Positions 36,601 to 46,110 of a DNA stretch of 64,000 nt are shown piece after piece. Source of the DNA: Galerina marginata (taxonomy: Eukaryota > Basidiomycota > Agaricomycetes > Agaricales > Galerinaceae); NCBI GenBank assembly GCA_023014335.1, contig JAECYW010000004.1, forward strand, positions 1,116,001 to 1,180,000, written 5' to 3'. The notes under the pieces are model-generated. The model made no database searches. It had not been told where the DNA came from and saw only the letters and a program-made list of their open reading frames with translations. Every line of letters begins with the position of its first letter. Positions within the stretch are counted from its first letter, which is position 1. The position numbers and the translations under genes were made by a program.

Positions 36601-37537
36601 ACGGGCACTTAGAAAACAAGACGGACGGTCGATTGGCATGTGGATCTGGGAAGATATTATATGTCGATGGGCGTGTATCGTAGAATTCGTGACGGATAAT
36701 GGACCAGCATTTTTAGCAGCAGTTAAATGGCTTGAGGAGAAGTACGGGATTAAAGGAATTCGAATATCACCGTACAACTCACAAGCTAACGGCACTGTAG
36801 AACGGCCTCATTGGGACGTCAGGCAAATGCTATATAAATTACTCGGTGAAAAGAACGTGCACAAGTGGTACTGGTTCCTACCGTACATTATGTGGGCCGA
36901 CCGAATCACGATCAGAAGAAGAATGGGATGTTCACCTTTCTTTATGGTGACGGGAGCACATCCAATATTACCTTTAGACGTGAAAGAAGCCACTTGGCTA
37001 GTGAAACCACCGACGGGTATCCTAACGGACGATGAATTAATAGCATTTCGTGCCCAGGCACTAGCTAAACATAAGGTCCACGTTGATCAAATGAGAAAAA
37101 GAATTGACCAACAGAAGTACGAGCGTTTATTACGCTACGAAGCCGACAACCGTGCGGTTATTAAGGATCATGACTTCCAGCCGGGTGACTTAGTATTAGT
37201 GAGGAATACTACCGTCGAGGATAGTCTGGATAAGAAAATGAAACCTAGATATTTAGGACCTATGATAGTAATTAGACGAACTCTGGGAGGGTCGTACGTA
37301 GTTGCTGAACTGAACGGTGCCGTCTGGCAACATAAGGTTGGCGCGTTCAGAGTGATCCCGTACTATGCCAGAGAAAAGATAGAAGTGACGGGGGATATAT
37401 TAGACCTCATAGACGTCTCTAGAGAAGGCCTAGAAAAGATTCTAGCAGGCCCAGAAGAAATCGAGGATTTAGGCAAGAAACAGCGCGACTATGCACTAGA
37501 GAAAGTCCACTTAGAAACTGATAGTGATGAAGAATAG
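33632..37537 (+). CDS. pol: Pol: reverse transcriptase, RNase H, integrase
   Basis: About 1300 codons with no internal stop. [22 protein letters not shown], then [20 protein letters not shown], and the catalytic YIDD at 34697-34708. RNase H: AVDTS, KRELFGL, VETDAQF and a final GPDGLSRR, which supply the acidic residues. Integrase: an HHCC zinc module ([10 protein letters not shown] and CHVCQERQ), then catalytic acids at HADV (nt 36518), TDNG (nt 36695) and GTVERPH (nt 36800). A GPY/F-like module ([11 protein letters not shown]) follows, but I see no chromodomain; the C-terminus is acidic (ends DSDEE). The frame starts without ATG and probably depends on frameshifting. The order RT-RH-IN is that of Ty3/gypsy. 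Confidence 0.95.
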   Translation, partial: LDGLEELIPDQGEVAVVFELNEETQTINLISYAQPKEQKFTDTGVRDAYLSQALQEDGIEESDRNKAQAYFQQTAASLPSEPSASVFLGKKYKPVAQKVRPVYAELPEKFRIIREIKGDPLENMPELNPNPTDFVPTGRYTEARQKAFDKVHEGDFLLPEERKLVHNIMMNQNEAFAWEDSERGTFREDFFPPVVIPTVEHTPWVYKNIPIPPGLYDEVCRIIKSKRDSGVYQASNSSYRSKWFTVLKKDGKSLRLVHSLEPLNAVTIAHSGVPPATEDLATHFAGRACGGMFDLYVGYDERILDEASRDLTTFQTPYGAMRLVTLPMGWTNSVPIFHDDVNFILQAEIPEYTMPYIDDVPVRGPATRYEKADGTCETIPENDGIRRFIWEHMQNVNRIIQRMKYCGGTFSGTKSLLCAEEITVVGHQCTPNGRKPTTDRVKIIEDWGPCKDLSDVRAFLGTAGVLRCYISNYALRARHLQKLTRKDIPFEWGPDQEKSMAMLKEGVRNSYSLKPIDYEGQGAVVLAVDTSYIAVGYYIYQEDKDDPKKHYYAKFGSITLNEQEARYSQPKRELFGLKKALEANKKWLIGVRKLVVETDAQFIGGMLHNPDMMPNAVINRWIEQIGMYHFELRHKAGKTFGPDGLSRRHRQPADPEVSETETDSDPEDEDELTGRFKITIADPTEPPIKSISDFADKIDNRKGFMQQLVSETFLQAGVGPRITLADNSATRPLPILEFAHLIEEDRGRFDGVAKSTSCFKQELEEADSFRIQEKIHLENYLANNQAALGSERCDAVQQLVNVLALPDNDKLQQKGPYPEKHRTASAIQQDGRIPAVQKWFANRKYRPKGLNEKEYKQFVRFANRFIMYEGRLYHRGQNAQHRLYVEKDKRMYMLTAAHDHVGHRGFYATNQLLIQRFWWPEMERDVNWFIKTCHVCQERQKTMIKIKPIITHTPSIFQTLHADVMHMTPASNQCGFIAHGRCAMTSWMEGRALRKQDGRSIGMWIWEDIICRWACIVEFVTDNGPAFLAAVKWLEEKYGIKGIRISPYNSQANGTVERPHWDVRQMLYKLLGEKNVHKWYWFLPYIMWADRITIRRRMGCSPFFMVTGAHPILPLDVKEATWLVKPPTGILTDDELIAFRAQALAKHKVHVDQMRKRIDQQKYERLLRYEADNRAVIKDHDFQPGDLVLVRNTTVEDSLDKKMKPRYLGPMIVIRRTLGGSYVVAELNGAVWQHKVGAFRVIPYYAREKIEVTGDILDLIDVSREGLEKILAGPEEIEDLGKKQRDYALEKVHLETDSDEE

Positions 37538-37633
37538 ATGCGTAAAAATTGACGATAGTATTGGGGAAAAGTGCCTAAGTAGCAGTACAAAACTACTAAG
37601 GGAAAAACCTAAGACTATTTACGCGTATAAGGA

Positions 37634-38928
37634 TTAGTTATTATCAGCATCGTCGAGAGAGACATCCAGATGTAAACGGGCTTCTTTAAGCTTGGCGATT
37701 TCGAGAAGGACGGCTTCACGTTGGCGAAGATTATAAGTAACACGATAATTGTAGTCACTTAAATCCGCGCTCAACGACATAAGCTGCCTATCTACGCCCT
37801 CCAAATCGGACGGGAGGGAAGATGAAGCCGCTACTTCTTGAGCCTCTTGCAATGCTGATTCCGAAAGCTCAGAAGGAGTAGCCCCTTGAACAGAGAAAAA
37901 TTAGTAAAAGGGACGGTTAGAAATAAAAGGTCGAATACGTACCGTCGGCGACGGGGTGGTTTGGCTTGGGCTTCTTGCTGGAAGGGTTTCCCGCAACAGT
38001 AGGAGGCTTCGTGGGTGCCTTGTTGAGAGAAAGAGATTCAATATCGAGACCAGGAATGGGTTCGTGAAATATAAATCTCACTTCCATGCGCTTCTCCGCA
38101 AGCTTTGGGGGCATTTCTAGGTTTAGGCTTCTTGACATGAACGGACGAGGGTACGCGTACCTTAGCTGCAGCAGGTTTCTTCTTGAACCGAAGAACGCGT
38201 TCAGCAGCAGGAGTAGCGGAGGATTGGACGGTAGCAGAACTCTGACTACCGGCCGCACCACCCTCGTCGTCCACGACCATAGCCTTGAAAGCCCTAACTA
38301 AGAGACCTTGAATTAAAAGACGGTTGATAAGGCGTCTTACCTCCTCCATATCATCCTACGAACCGTAACTGATTAGTGCCCAAGTAATAAAAAGAGGAGA
38401 CGGTTAAGTTACTCACGTCTTCTTCGATATCGTCGGGACGGGGACGGCTAGATCTACCTGAGAGTTTAGCCGGCTAAAAAAAAAGAAAGGGATAGTCAGC
38501 AAAATAGAACAAGAAGTATACAGAGAAAACTGACTCGTACGGGCTTATCGCGGATTTCCTGAATAGACTTGCAGAGTCGAGCCATGCTACGGTACTCTTG
38601 CGGATACTCCGGAAATTTGGTTGGGTAGGCTTTCATGTAGTCTTGAAAAGCACGTCGAATGCCGAAAGGAATATCCCTGGCAGCTTTACCAGCATCCTGG
38701 ACTAGCTGAGGATGTTCCACCCAACCCGACTGAGAAAGAAAATTAATCAGAAAGTGACGGGACCAAAAGATGTACGGTACGCACGATTAATTTCGCCGCA
38801 TCAATAAGACCGCCCCAAAGCGACAACACAGAACGAGCATCGTGTGGAGACTCGGGGGTAGTATGGTGCATGATGTAGAACGTTTGACGAACCGCATCTT
38901 CAACCGGAGGATCGAGTACAGCACGCAT
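37634..38928 (-). CDS. Antisense gene E: accessory protein with coiled-coil tail
   Basis: Function unknown. Six exons join in phase: 38928-38785, 38729-38541, 38473-38417, 38355-38161, 38018-37943 and 37884-37634, giving about 303 residues. The fifth intron (143 bases) is long for this locus and its ends are the least certain. The N-terminal 110 residues are compact and helical (SLWGGLIDAAKLI, FPEYPQEYRSMARL); the middle is Lys/Pro/Ser-rich with runs such as RFKKKPAAAK and SSKKPKPNHP, possibly nucleic-acid binding; the C-terminal 80 residues form a likely coiled coil (QREAVLLEIAKLKEARLHLD). It lies just downstream of pol in opposite orientation. Similarity to genes A-D is weak. Confidence 0.7.
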
Positions 38929-39182
38929 TTCGAGAAAAGAGATAGAGAAGTACGGGAGAAATTACCGTCTCTCTTATACAAAACAGAGAGATTTTACTGA
39001 TGGTGCAAAGTTGATTTAGCGGACGGGGGACTTCACATTTCAACGACTAACGGGTTAACGGACCTATCTCCAAAAGGGGACGGGGCGCAACATTCACATG
39101 TTTCACAGCCACGGATGTTTTACCATAGAAGGATAGTAACTACCAAATATGGACTACATCTGATGGGGACTTGTGTTAAGGG

Positions 39183-39827
39183 CTAGTACGCTCCCGAGCT
39201 GAAACCAAAATCACGGAAAGGCCTCATGATGTTCTGAAGGTACAACCATTCCTTGATGCGGACATAGTTCAACCGCAAAAGATCATAGTCGGAGAACTGA
39301 GCGTCAGCGCGCAAATCGTCGATCAAGTAGTTTTGTTCGCGCCACGCGTCGTAGAGTTGCTAAAGAAATAGATGAATGATCGATCAGCAAAGTACGGTGC
39401 ATGATGGAAAATCGGTACTTACCCCATAAGAGCGACTCATGGACGGGAGGTCCTTACGGATCATGAGGTTGAAGAATTCCCTAGGGATATCCATCTGATC
39501 GCGGAGTGACCTCCAAGACGTATACCACGATTCGAACGCGGTGATATAGGCATTGCCAATAGCAGTGCCGTAGCAGAAAAGAGTCGGATCCAGGTTCATC
39601 TAGATAGTACGGTTAAGAATTGTGAATGGCTATAGGAAAGATACTTGTCTTACCAATGACTCCGTCAATTGCGTTAACTCGTGAAACGGCATGTCGACGG
39701 GTCTACCGCCGACTCGGGCGAAAGCCACGGTAAATGCCAACGCGGAAGCAGAGACTTGCCCGCGCTCATCAGAGGGGGCTACTTCTTGGTTATCGGTAAT
39801 GATGAGAGCGTTGGATAGAGAGGACAT
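39183..39827 (-). CDS. Antisense gene D: small module-family protein
   Basis: Function unknown. Three exons, 39827-39654, 39599-39423 and 39359-39183, all phase 0, give 175 residues. The ATG at 39827 is chosen because the longer frame has only a TTG upstream. The middle exon reads LFCYGTAIGNAYITAFESW and ends LPSMSRSYG; after the intron comes QLYDAWREQ. Genes A, B and C have the same pattern: a small residue pair, F..W, a variable loop, then [LVI]P.M..Y, an intron, and x[VL]Y.[AVT][WY]. No known domain is recognised. It is predicted soluble and mainly helical. Confidence 0.75.
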
Positions 39828-39954
39828 GATGGGCTTTTTCTCTGATATAGAACACCGTAAAAATGGCCTCAATTTATAGGCAAATGGGGAGGTACATCAG
39901 ATAGTAATAAAAGAAGGACAGTACGGTCTACAAAGTACGTGGGCTAATGATCAA

Positions 39955-40695
39955 TCAGACAGTACGACGAAGGGTAGCAGGTAAATCGCCGCCTGGACGG
40001 GTCTCGCCAGCTATAACGGACCACTCTAACGCTTTCAAGTGGTTGATCTCCACTTGGAAGGCGGGGTCAACTAGGCGACGACGATATTCAGCAGCCGAAT
40101 TCTGGACTCCCGAGTCCCAGACACCGTATACGTCCTAAAGGGTGTACTGTTAGAAAAATAAATCAGAAAGGATTGATGAAAAATACAAACAGTGTGTAAG
40201 GTCGGAAGTACGGGATAGGCGGGATCCATCATAAGGGTCAGCATCTCCTCGGCTGCCGGACCGTAAGCGAGAGCCATATCGCGCTTGATGTTGTAGAAGC
40301 TTGGCAGACCGCGCATCAAGGTAATCCACTGAGTGGAAAGCGACAGGAAATGCAACGCGACGGGACTACCGTACTGAATACTGTCCTTCGGGAATTTCAG
40401 CTGTACGGGAGCGTCAGAAAAATTTGAATAAGACAGAGTTTAGTGTTGTACGCACGAAAGCAGTCGTCCAGACAATCAACTCCGGGACGGGAGGCTTGTA
40501 AACCTCAGTCGAGGTAGAAGGTTGGGCAAGGACTCGGACGCAAAACGCGTGACGGGCCAATCGGGCCTCAGAACGAATAGCTTCGGTTGGAGCATCGTAT
40601 GACTGAAAATGGTCGGTGTGTACGATCAGAAGGCCATAGAATTCGGTAGCGTGCTGTCCACCAATAATGGGCGCAAAAGAAGGATCGACGGTCAT
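39955..40695 (-). CDS. Antisense gene C: module-family protein
   Basis: Function unknown. Exons 40695-40456, 40400-40191 and 40134-39955 join in phase 0 and give 209 residues. Exon 1 ends with PELIVWTTAF; exon 2 has YGSPVALHFLSLSTQWITLM and ends LMMDPAYPVLPTLHT; exon 3 begins DVYGVWDSG. Gene B has the matching parts VRLWTYAM, YGSPFAESFRTLCGIWAIV, ELMMNPDVPAMPQYNS and AVYRAW, with both introns at the same positions, so the two are clear paralogs. The donor of intron 2 is GTTTGT. Confidence 0.8.
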
Positions 40696-40888
40696 AATAA
40701 GAGAGTATTTGGAAGTTTGAAGGAAACACTCACCGACTGACGGTGCTACTTATACAATTCCAAGCACATGGAGCTTCAAGAAGAGAACCGTCGGACCAGT
40801 GAGACCAGACAATTTAGAAATGGAGATAGTTCTCAATTCGGATAAAGGAGAGTGGGGGTTTTATTGTTCAAAACATCAGAAGAGTATT

Positions 40889-41653
40889 CTAGGAAGATGG
40901 GGCTATCAAGTAACTATCTTGCTCCCTGGAAAGAGTACTGTACTGTTCGTATAACGCTCGCTCGATGGAAGAATATTGCTCCATGCGGAGTAAATTGAGA
41001 AGGGCACGGTACAAGTTGCCGTACTCCGTGTGAGGCAGTTGATTGTAGGTCGCAGTAAGGCAGACCCCACTGAACTTCCAAGCGCGATATACAGCCTTAG
41101 AAAAATATCAGGACTTGTACGGGTAGAGGTGAATGATAAGACACGCTTACCGAATTATATTGAGGCATAGCGGGTACGTCTGGGTTCATCATCAACTCGT
41201 AAAAGCGCTTAGCGCGTGGTTCCTCGAGGATACGGGGACGGGACTCGATTACGATTGCCCAAATTCCGCAGAGAGTACGGAAACTCTCGGCAAAGGGAGA
41301 CCCGTACACGATAAGGGGGATCGGAATGTCGAGCTGAATATTGAAAGAAGTTTGAGTAAGAATACAGATGTGAAGGAGAAGATAAAGCGTACCATGGCGT
41401 AGGTCCACAACCTGACCAGAGCGACGGGTATCTTCTCGATGGAATCGCCCGCAAGGTTGAGTATGTAGAGGTGCCGGAAGTAACGCTGCTCGGAGGGGCG
41501 CAAACGGATGATGTAGTATCGATAGTCTAAGTCCCACTGATAGTTTCCACGTTGAGCAATGGGATAGCAAGCTGTTTCACGGTCAACGAGGTAGAAGGGC
41601 AGATGTTCGGCGTAGCGAGGCTCCTCAGACTCGTTGGCTGGTACGGTAGCCAT
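40889..41653 (-). CDS. Antisense gene B: module-family protein
   Basis: Function unknown. Exons 41653-41393, 41333-41151 and 41095-40889 join in phase 0 and give 216 residues. The N-terminal exon is acidic, then aromatic and Arg-rich (YYIIRLRPSEQRYFRHLYIL); exons 2 and 3 carry the shared module (see gene C). The ATG at 41653 is the first in frame. Gene A begins about 500 bases further right, and the second purine tract (41835-41852) lies between them. No transmembrane segment is evident, which argues against an envelope protein. Confidence 0.8.
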
Positions 41654-41834
41654 GGTTGGGCAGATAATACTGCAATTGAACGCGAACTTAGGCTGCTTTT
41701 ATGCGGGCGACCGACGCGTCCCACATGGGGAAAAGTACTTGTACCCTGATGCTCTAAAAGGAGATTGATATTACCGACGGGACACATAAGTCTATTTCTG
41801 ATACCTAGCGTTAGTATCAACTGCGCCAGTTGAT

Positions 41835-41852
41835 ATTTAAGTTGGGGGGAGA
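41835..41852 (+). other. Second, internal polypurine-tract copy
   Basis: ATTTAAGTTGGGGGGAGA is identical to the tract before the right LTR (44345-44362). It lies between antisense genes B and A, 2.5 kb upstream of the end. A second plus-strand priming site, or the scar of an older 3' end, would both explain it. Confidence 0.7.
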
Positions 41853-42167
41853 ATGGCCTGTACCCGTACTGTAAACCGAATTTTCGAACTGAAAACTTAG
41901 AGAGAAATTCACAGAAAAATTTCGGCTTTTCTTAAGATGATTTCAAAGCTCTTAAAAGTTATAAGATTTCACTTCTGATGGCTCAGTAATAAGGACATCT
42001 CTTCAACTTATAAGAGAAACAGATAACAATTAACAAGATAAAGAGAAGGCTTTATTGCAGATTAAAATATAGGACAAGGACTGTAGCTACTAGATATAAA
42101 AGCCTAATAAAATATCTAGTGCGCAAACTACAGCCAGGAAGAAAGAGATAAAGAAAATATAGAACGT

Positions 42168-43971
42168 CTAATACTCCTCGGACGCGATGTCTTCGTCACC
42201 GCCGGTGTACATATCGTCCGCGTCCAGCACCATACCCTCCACCATAGCATCAGACTCCTCACCGTCGCTTTCAACGGCCTCGTCATCGATGAAAACGGAA
42301 CGGGGCGGGTCTTCTTCTTCTTCTTCCTCTTCCTCTTCTTCTTCGTCTTCACCGTCCAAAGTTGCGGTGTAGTCGGGACCGGCATCCACATCGTCGAACT
42401 CGTGGTTGACGAAGACCCTTGCGAAATCCGCCAGGTAGAAGTCGTTGGATCGGAAGTAGACAGGGAAGTCGGCAGGGTCGGAAGCAGGGAACGAGGACTG
42501 GTGGAACTCGCTCCAGAGACGGTCGAGTACGGTGCCTTCTTCGCCGACGAGTTGACGAACGCGAGAGAGAGGGTGACGGTGAATCATGTCGCGGATGATG
42601 GCGCGGCCTTCTGCACGGAATCGGTCGATGTTCGTCTCGTGGTTGCTTATGGCGGCAATAAGCAGAGCACGGTGACTAGATTCCTCGTCGTAAAGACGAA
42701 GAATCTCGCGAAGGCCTAAAAGAACAGGTACGGTTAGAAAAGTAGATCGGAAAAATTGAAAAGAAAATGAACGTACGGCAAAGTGAACGGGAACCGATGT
42801 CATACGACATGTTCTCAAAGCGAAAAGTGTCGGCGGCCGAGAATTTGAAGTCACAGCGAGTATGGGACCGGAGACAAGGCCCACAGTACTGATCCAGACC
42901 GCGGAAGGTGCAAGGAACTTGACGGTTGTAAAACCGGCAAGTTTGACAACGAGTATCGGGCTAATAAGATAGAAAGACAAGTCAGAAAAGGAAAGATAAA
43001 AGAAAGATAGAATCGGACTCGGACTTACCATTCGATCGAGGTGATAGATTCGGTCCAATTCTTCCAAGGAAATCCGAGGTACGGTGTTCTCGACTGAAAG
43101 CACACCTCGACCAGGATTTGCCTTCAAAGCTTTCTCTCGAGCAGCCTGGCGTTTTGCGTTGGCAGGCGTCGCGGTACGGGTGCTCCTGCGAGTCTTCGGT
43201 TTTGGTTCGTCCTCGGCACCGTCCTCGTAGTCGTCGTCGTCATCGGCTGGCGGGAGTTTAGAAGTGGAAGCTACGGGTTGAGGCGAGGCGTTCCGTTGAC
43301 GACCTTTGCCTTTCGATCGACTAGACCGTAGGGTGGGACCTGCTAAAGCCATATCTAAACAATGAGTACCCTAGATAAAATGATAGAGAAAGAGAAAACA
43401 CTAACCTTGGAGGTTGGGCGCACCGTCCATTTCGAAAGCGTTCGGATGAACGTCGCCACCTAAGTTGATATCGAAATGATCGATATCCAAGGGGTACAAG
43501 TCATCCTACAGAAAGAACACAAACGGTTAGTTAAGAAAAGATCAATTAAAAAGAATAAAACACGTGCCAGATTAGGGAGTCGTTCTGGACCGATAGGGGG
43601 AAGGAGTGCTCGGAAGTACGGGGCGTCCTCGATATCAAGACGGAGGATGAGCCAATGTAACCAGTTACGCATTCGACGAATGTTAGCGGGCTCGAGGACG
43701 TTGGGATCAGCATATGTTTCGTACAAAAGAGCCTAAGAACGTGTAAAGGAGTTAGAAAAGCAGAAAAGAAGGCCAGCAGAGCGGAAAAACTCACCAAGTT
43801 TTGATATTCACAGGTCAAGATGGCCAAGACGGTGCTACAATCCGGGACGGTACCGTATCGATCCACAAGGTCGACAGCGTAGGGCCAAAGAGCGAGCCAA
43901 AAGGAGGTGATAGCAGCAAGGATAGCATCCGAGACAAGGACGGGGAGGTCGAAGTTGACGTTGCCCTCCAT
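42168..43971 (-). CDS. Antisense gene A: Zn2Cys6-like cluster protein with acidic tail
   Basis: Six exons join in phase: 43971-43795, 43732-43568, 43505-43406, 43354-43029, 42960-42777 and 42715-42168, about 499 residues. Intron 2 has a GC donor (GCACGT). Parts: an N-terminal module shared with genes B-D (SFWLALWPYAV, then CEYQNL, intron, ALLYETY); a basic, low-complexity stretch (SSRSKGKGRQRN, KPKTRRSTRT); six cysteines in exon 5 spaced C-x2-C-x8-C-x8-C-x2-C-x6-C, close to the fungal Zn2Cys6 cluster; a helical part (SNHETNIDRFRAEGRAIIRD); and a strongly acidic tail with a run of Glu. The layout suggests a DNA- or RNA-binding regulator with an acidic, perhaps activating, tail. Binding to the CGG-rich motif of the element is my speculation. 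Confidence 0.8.
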
Positions 43972-44344
43972 GAGCGGTGAGACGCTGGAGATGATGGGGA
44001 AAGAGAGAGAAATGGGCGACGGTTAAGTACCTTGAGAACGTCACGGTCACCGACGACAAAGAACTTAGAAATATATTCAAAAATTGACGGTGTTGACGCA
44101 GAAAAACCGATCACGAAAAAAAAATTTGAAGTGGGAAGCGCTGGACGGCGTTCTAGGTCGAACCATCTTGGGCGAACAATTCCGAATACAGGATGACCCT
44201 GCACGGAACTGGCAAAAGCGAGTACCACATCAGTCGGATTCTCACAGGAGAAGCACCGCAGACAACTCGGAAAAGACTGGCGCCAAAAGTCTATTAGACG
44301 TCAGAGACATGATCTGCCAGCACGTTTGACTGGGGACAGTCAAA

Positions 44345-44362
44345 ATTTAAGTTGGGGGGAGA
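44345..44362 (+). other. Polypurine tract before right LTR
   Basis: ATTTAAGTTGGGGGGAGA ends exactly at the base before the right LTR (44363), where plus-strand DNA synthesis would be primed. Confidence 0.85.
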
Positions 44363-46105
44363 TGAAGGGACGGCCCTTGGTCCAGCCCTGAATTTTTCGA
44401 TTTTACGAACTCTTCTCTCTCAAACTTAGATAGAAATGAAGTATATTGAACGTCCCGGACAGTACACGCAGAGCATAGACTAAAGAAAACTATTGTACGC
44501 GACGGAACACTGTGATAAAATAATAGTATTCATAACTACGGTACTACAAAACGTACGGTGAATACATTAATGGACGGTGCTACGAACGCGAGCCAACCCG
44601 AGCACCCACTACAGATAAGCGCGGGTCTTTAGCGCTCAATGTGAACCAAAACGATGCAGTGATTGCCTTTATTATCGCATGCCGTCTCGGCACGATCCGA
44701 ATAAGACGGGGAGCGGGCCCGAGAAGTCAGAACACGAGTCGCGGGTATTCCCGTGCTTACTGAAGAGATTCGCAGAACCCTTGAAAGAACCGAAGAACGG
44801 AGATAAGTCCAATTTGAGCTATGTACGGTACCTCCGACTTCACCGACGGGGCATACCTATATTTAGCAAAGAGTGTAGCGCGTGAACAAGTCAACATGCG
44901 GGAGACTTAGAACACCAGACAGGAATGCCATGCTGAACGTACCGTACATTGATACACGGTATAAGAAATTAATGGGGAGTTCTACAAACGGGGACGGGAA
45001 TTAATAAATCCACGGAGATATTTCTCCTTTCGGTTGTAGGCACCCGGAGATATTGATGAAACAAGTTAACCAGAGAGCATATGGACTGTTCCACACGGTA
45101 CGGTTCCATCAAAGGACGGTATTATGCATAAAGGAGTTACGGGGCTCAGACCTAACGGGGACGCGTACCAATAACTCCTCTTTTGCACAGTTAAATTCGG
45201 TTCACGACTTAGTAAGATACCAGTACTCGCATGGGACCGGAGGTTTGTAAAAGGACGGTGCTCCGAAATAACACATGTAAAATTAGTATCGTGTAGTATA
45301 AAGTTAGTAGACGTTTGTAGCGCAATAACAAGCAATTTACCACTCACGAAATTATATTTGGACGGTTCATACGAGCTGCCTAAGTGACTTCAACGTGTTG
45401 ACTTGTCTTCGAGGAATTTTGAATAGTATTTGACTTGAAAGAATTTCACCTTTGTGATCAGAGTGAGAGTATCTTAGATAACGGTTCTAAGACTTGAAAC
45501 GAAGATCTTGTTCACCGTCATATTGTTGACTAGAATAAGGCTCCGGTGGCCCTCCGATTTGGCAGCGCATTAAACCGTACTTCGGTAGTACGGTGTTGTC
45601 AAAGACCTGGACTGTGATAGGGACAATTTCGGTAATTGTAGACTATCCGGGACATTGAAGAGTTATTTTAGTTGATAGGTTTCGGTAACCTAAGAGCACT
45701 TGCGTTTCGGTAACGCACCGATTATTGAGCATACGTCGTTAGTCGACATTTTCACTATAAACACAGAGTACGGGACTCTACACCAAAAATATCATTCTAT
45801 TTCTCAAACCAATATACAACCTTTCTCCGGGTCGTTGCACTTACATTGTGTACGCGTCCCTCCAGTTTTCACGAGATTGACGGGAATCATCGGCTTTGAT
45901 CAGGGTATTGTAAAATTACTGTCCCTCCCAGAGACGACTAGTCAAATATTTGATTGGGTGATTACTGCTAGACAATTAAGAGTGTTAGATTTGGATATTG
46001 ACTGAGACCATTGGGGACGTATAGTAGGGATTTTCATTTCATTATTGAAGTGTTTATCTATTGTGGTCTAGCTAGTATTCAGAACTACCCCGCAGCTACC
46101 ATCTT
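44363..46105 (+). repeat. Right LTR
   Basis: Repeats 28831-30573 at an offset of 15532, with one substitution noticed (near 45937). It carries the same hairpins at 45472-45492, 45574-45594, 45623-45639, 45676-45692 and 45701-45717; this copy would lie in the 3' part of the genomic RNA. Confidence 0.95.
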
Positions 46106-46110
46106 AGCGC
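46106..46110. other. Target site duplication, right copy
   Basis: AGCGC directly after the right LTR, equal to 28826-28830. Confidence 0.8.

Larger units (their letters stand above)
28831..46105 (+). mobile_element. 17.3 kb Ty3/gypsy-class LTR retrotransposon with antisense gene cassette
   Basis: A complete element: two LTRs of about 1743 bases offset by exactly 15532, a flanking AGCGC duplication, a primer binding site after the left LTR, a purine tract before the right LTR, gag, protease and RT-RNaseH-integrase on the plus strand, and five spliced genes on the minus strand between pol and the right LTR. The order RT, RNase H, integrase places it in the Ty3/gypsy class. The gag-pol frames carry no internal stops, and the LTRs differ at one base that I noticed (A at about 30405, G at about 45937), so insertion is recent and the element may be active. 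It is much longer than typical gypsy elements (5-8 kb), mainly because of the 6.7 kb antisense region and the long LTRs. The LTR termini are TG...TT, not the usual TG...CA. Confidence 0.93.

Noticed and set aside
42187..42372. Ser-rich plus-strand frame opposite the end of gene A
   Set aside because: It is the complement of the Glu/Asp-rich tail of gene A and has no independent support.
37634..43971. Antisense genes as an envelope (env-like) cassette
   Set aside because: None of the five predicted proteins shows a signal peptide plus transmembrane anchor, so an envelope role is not supported.
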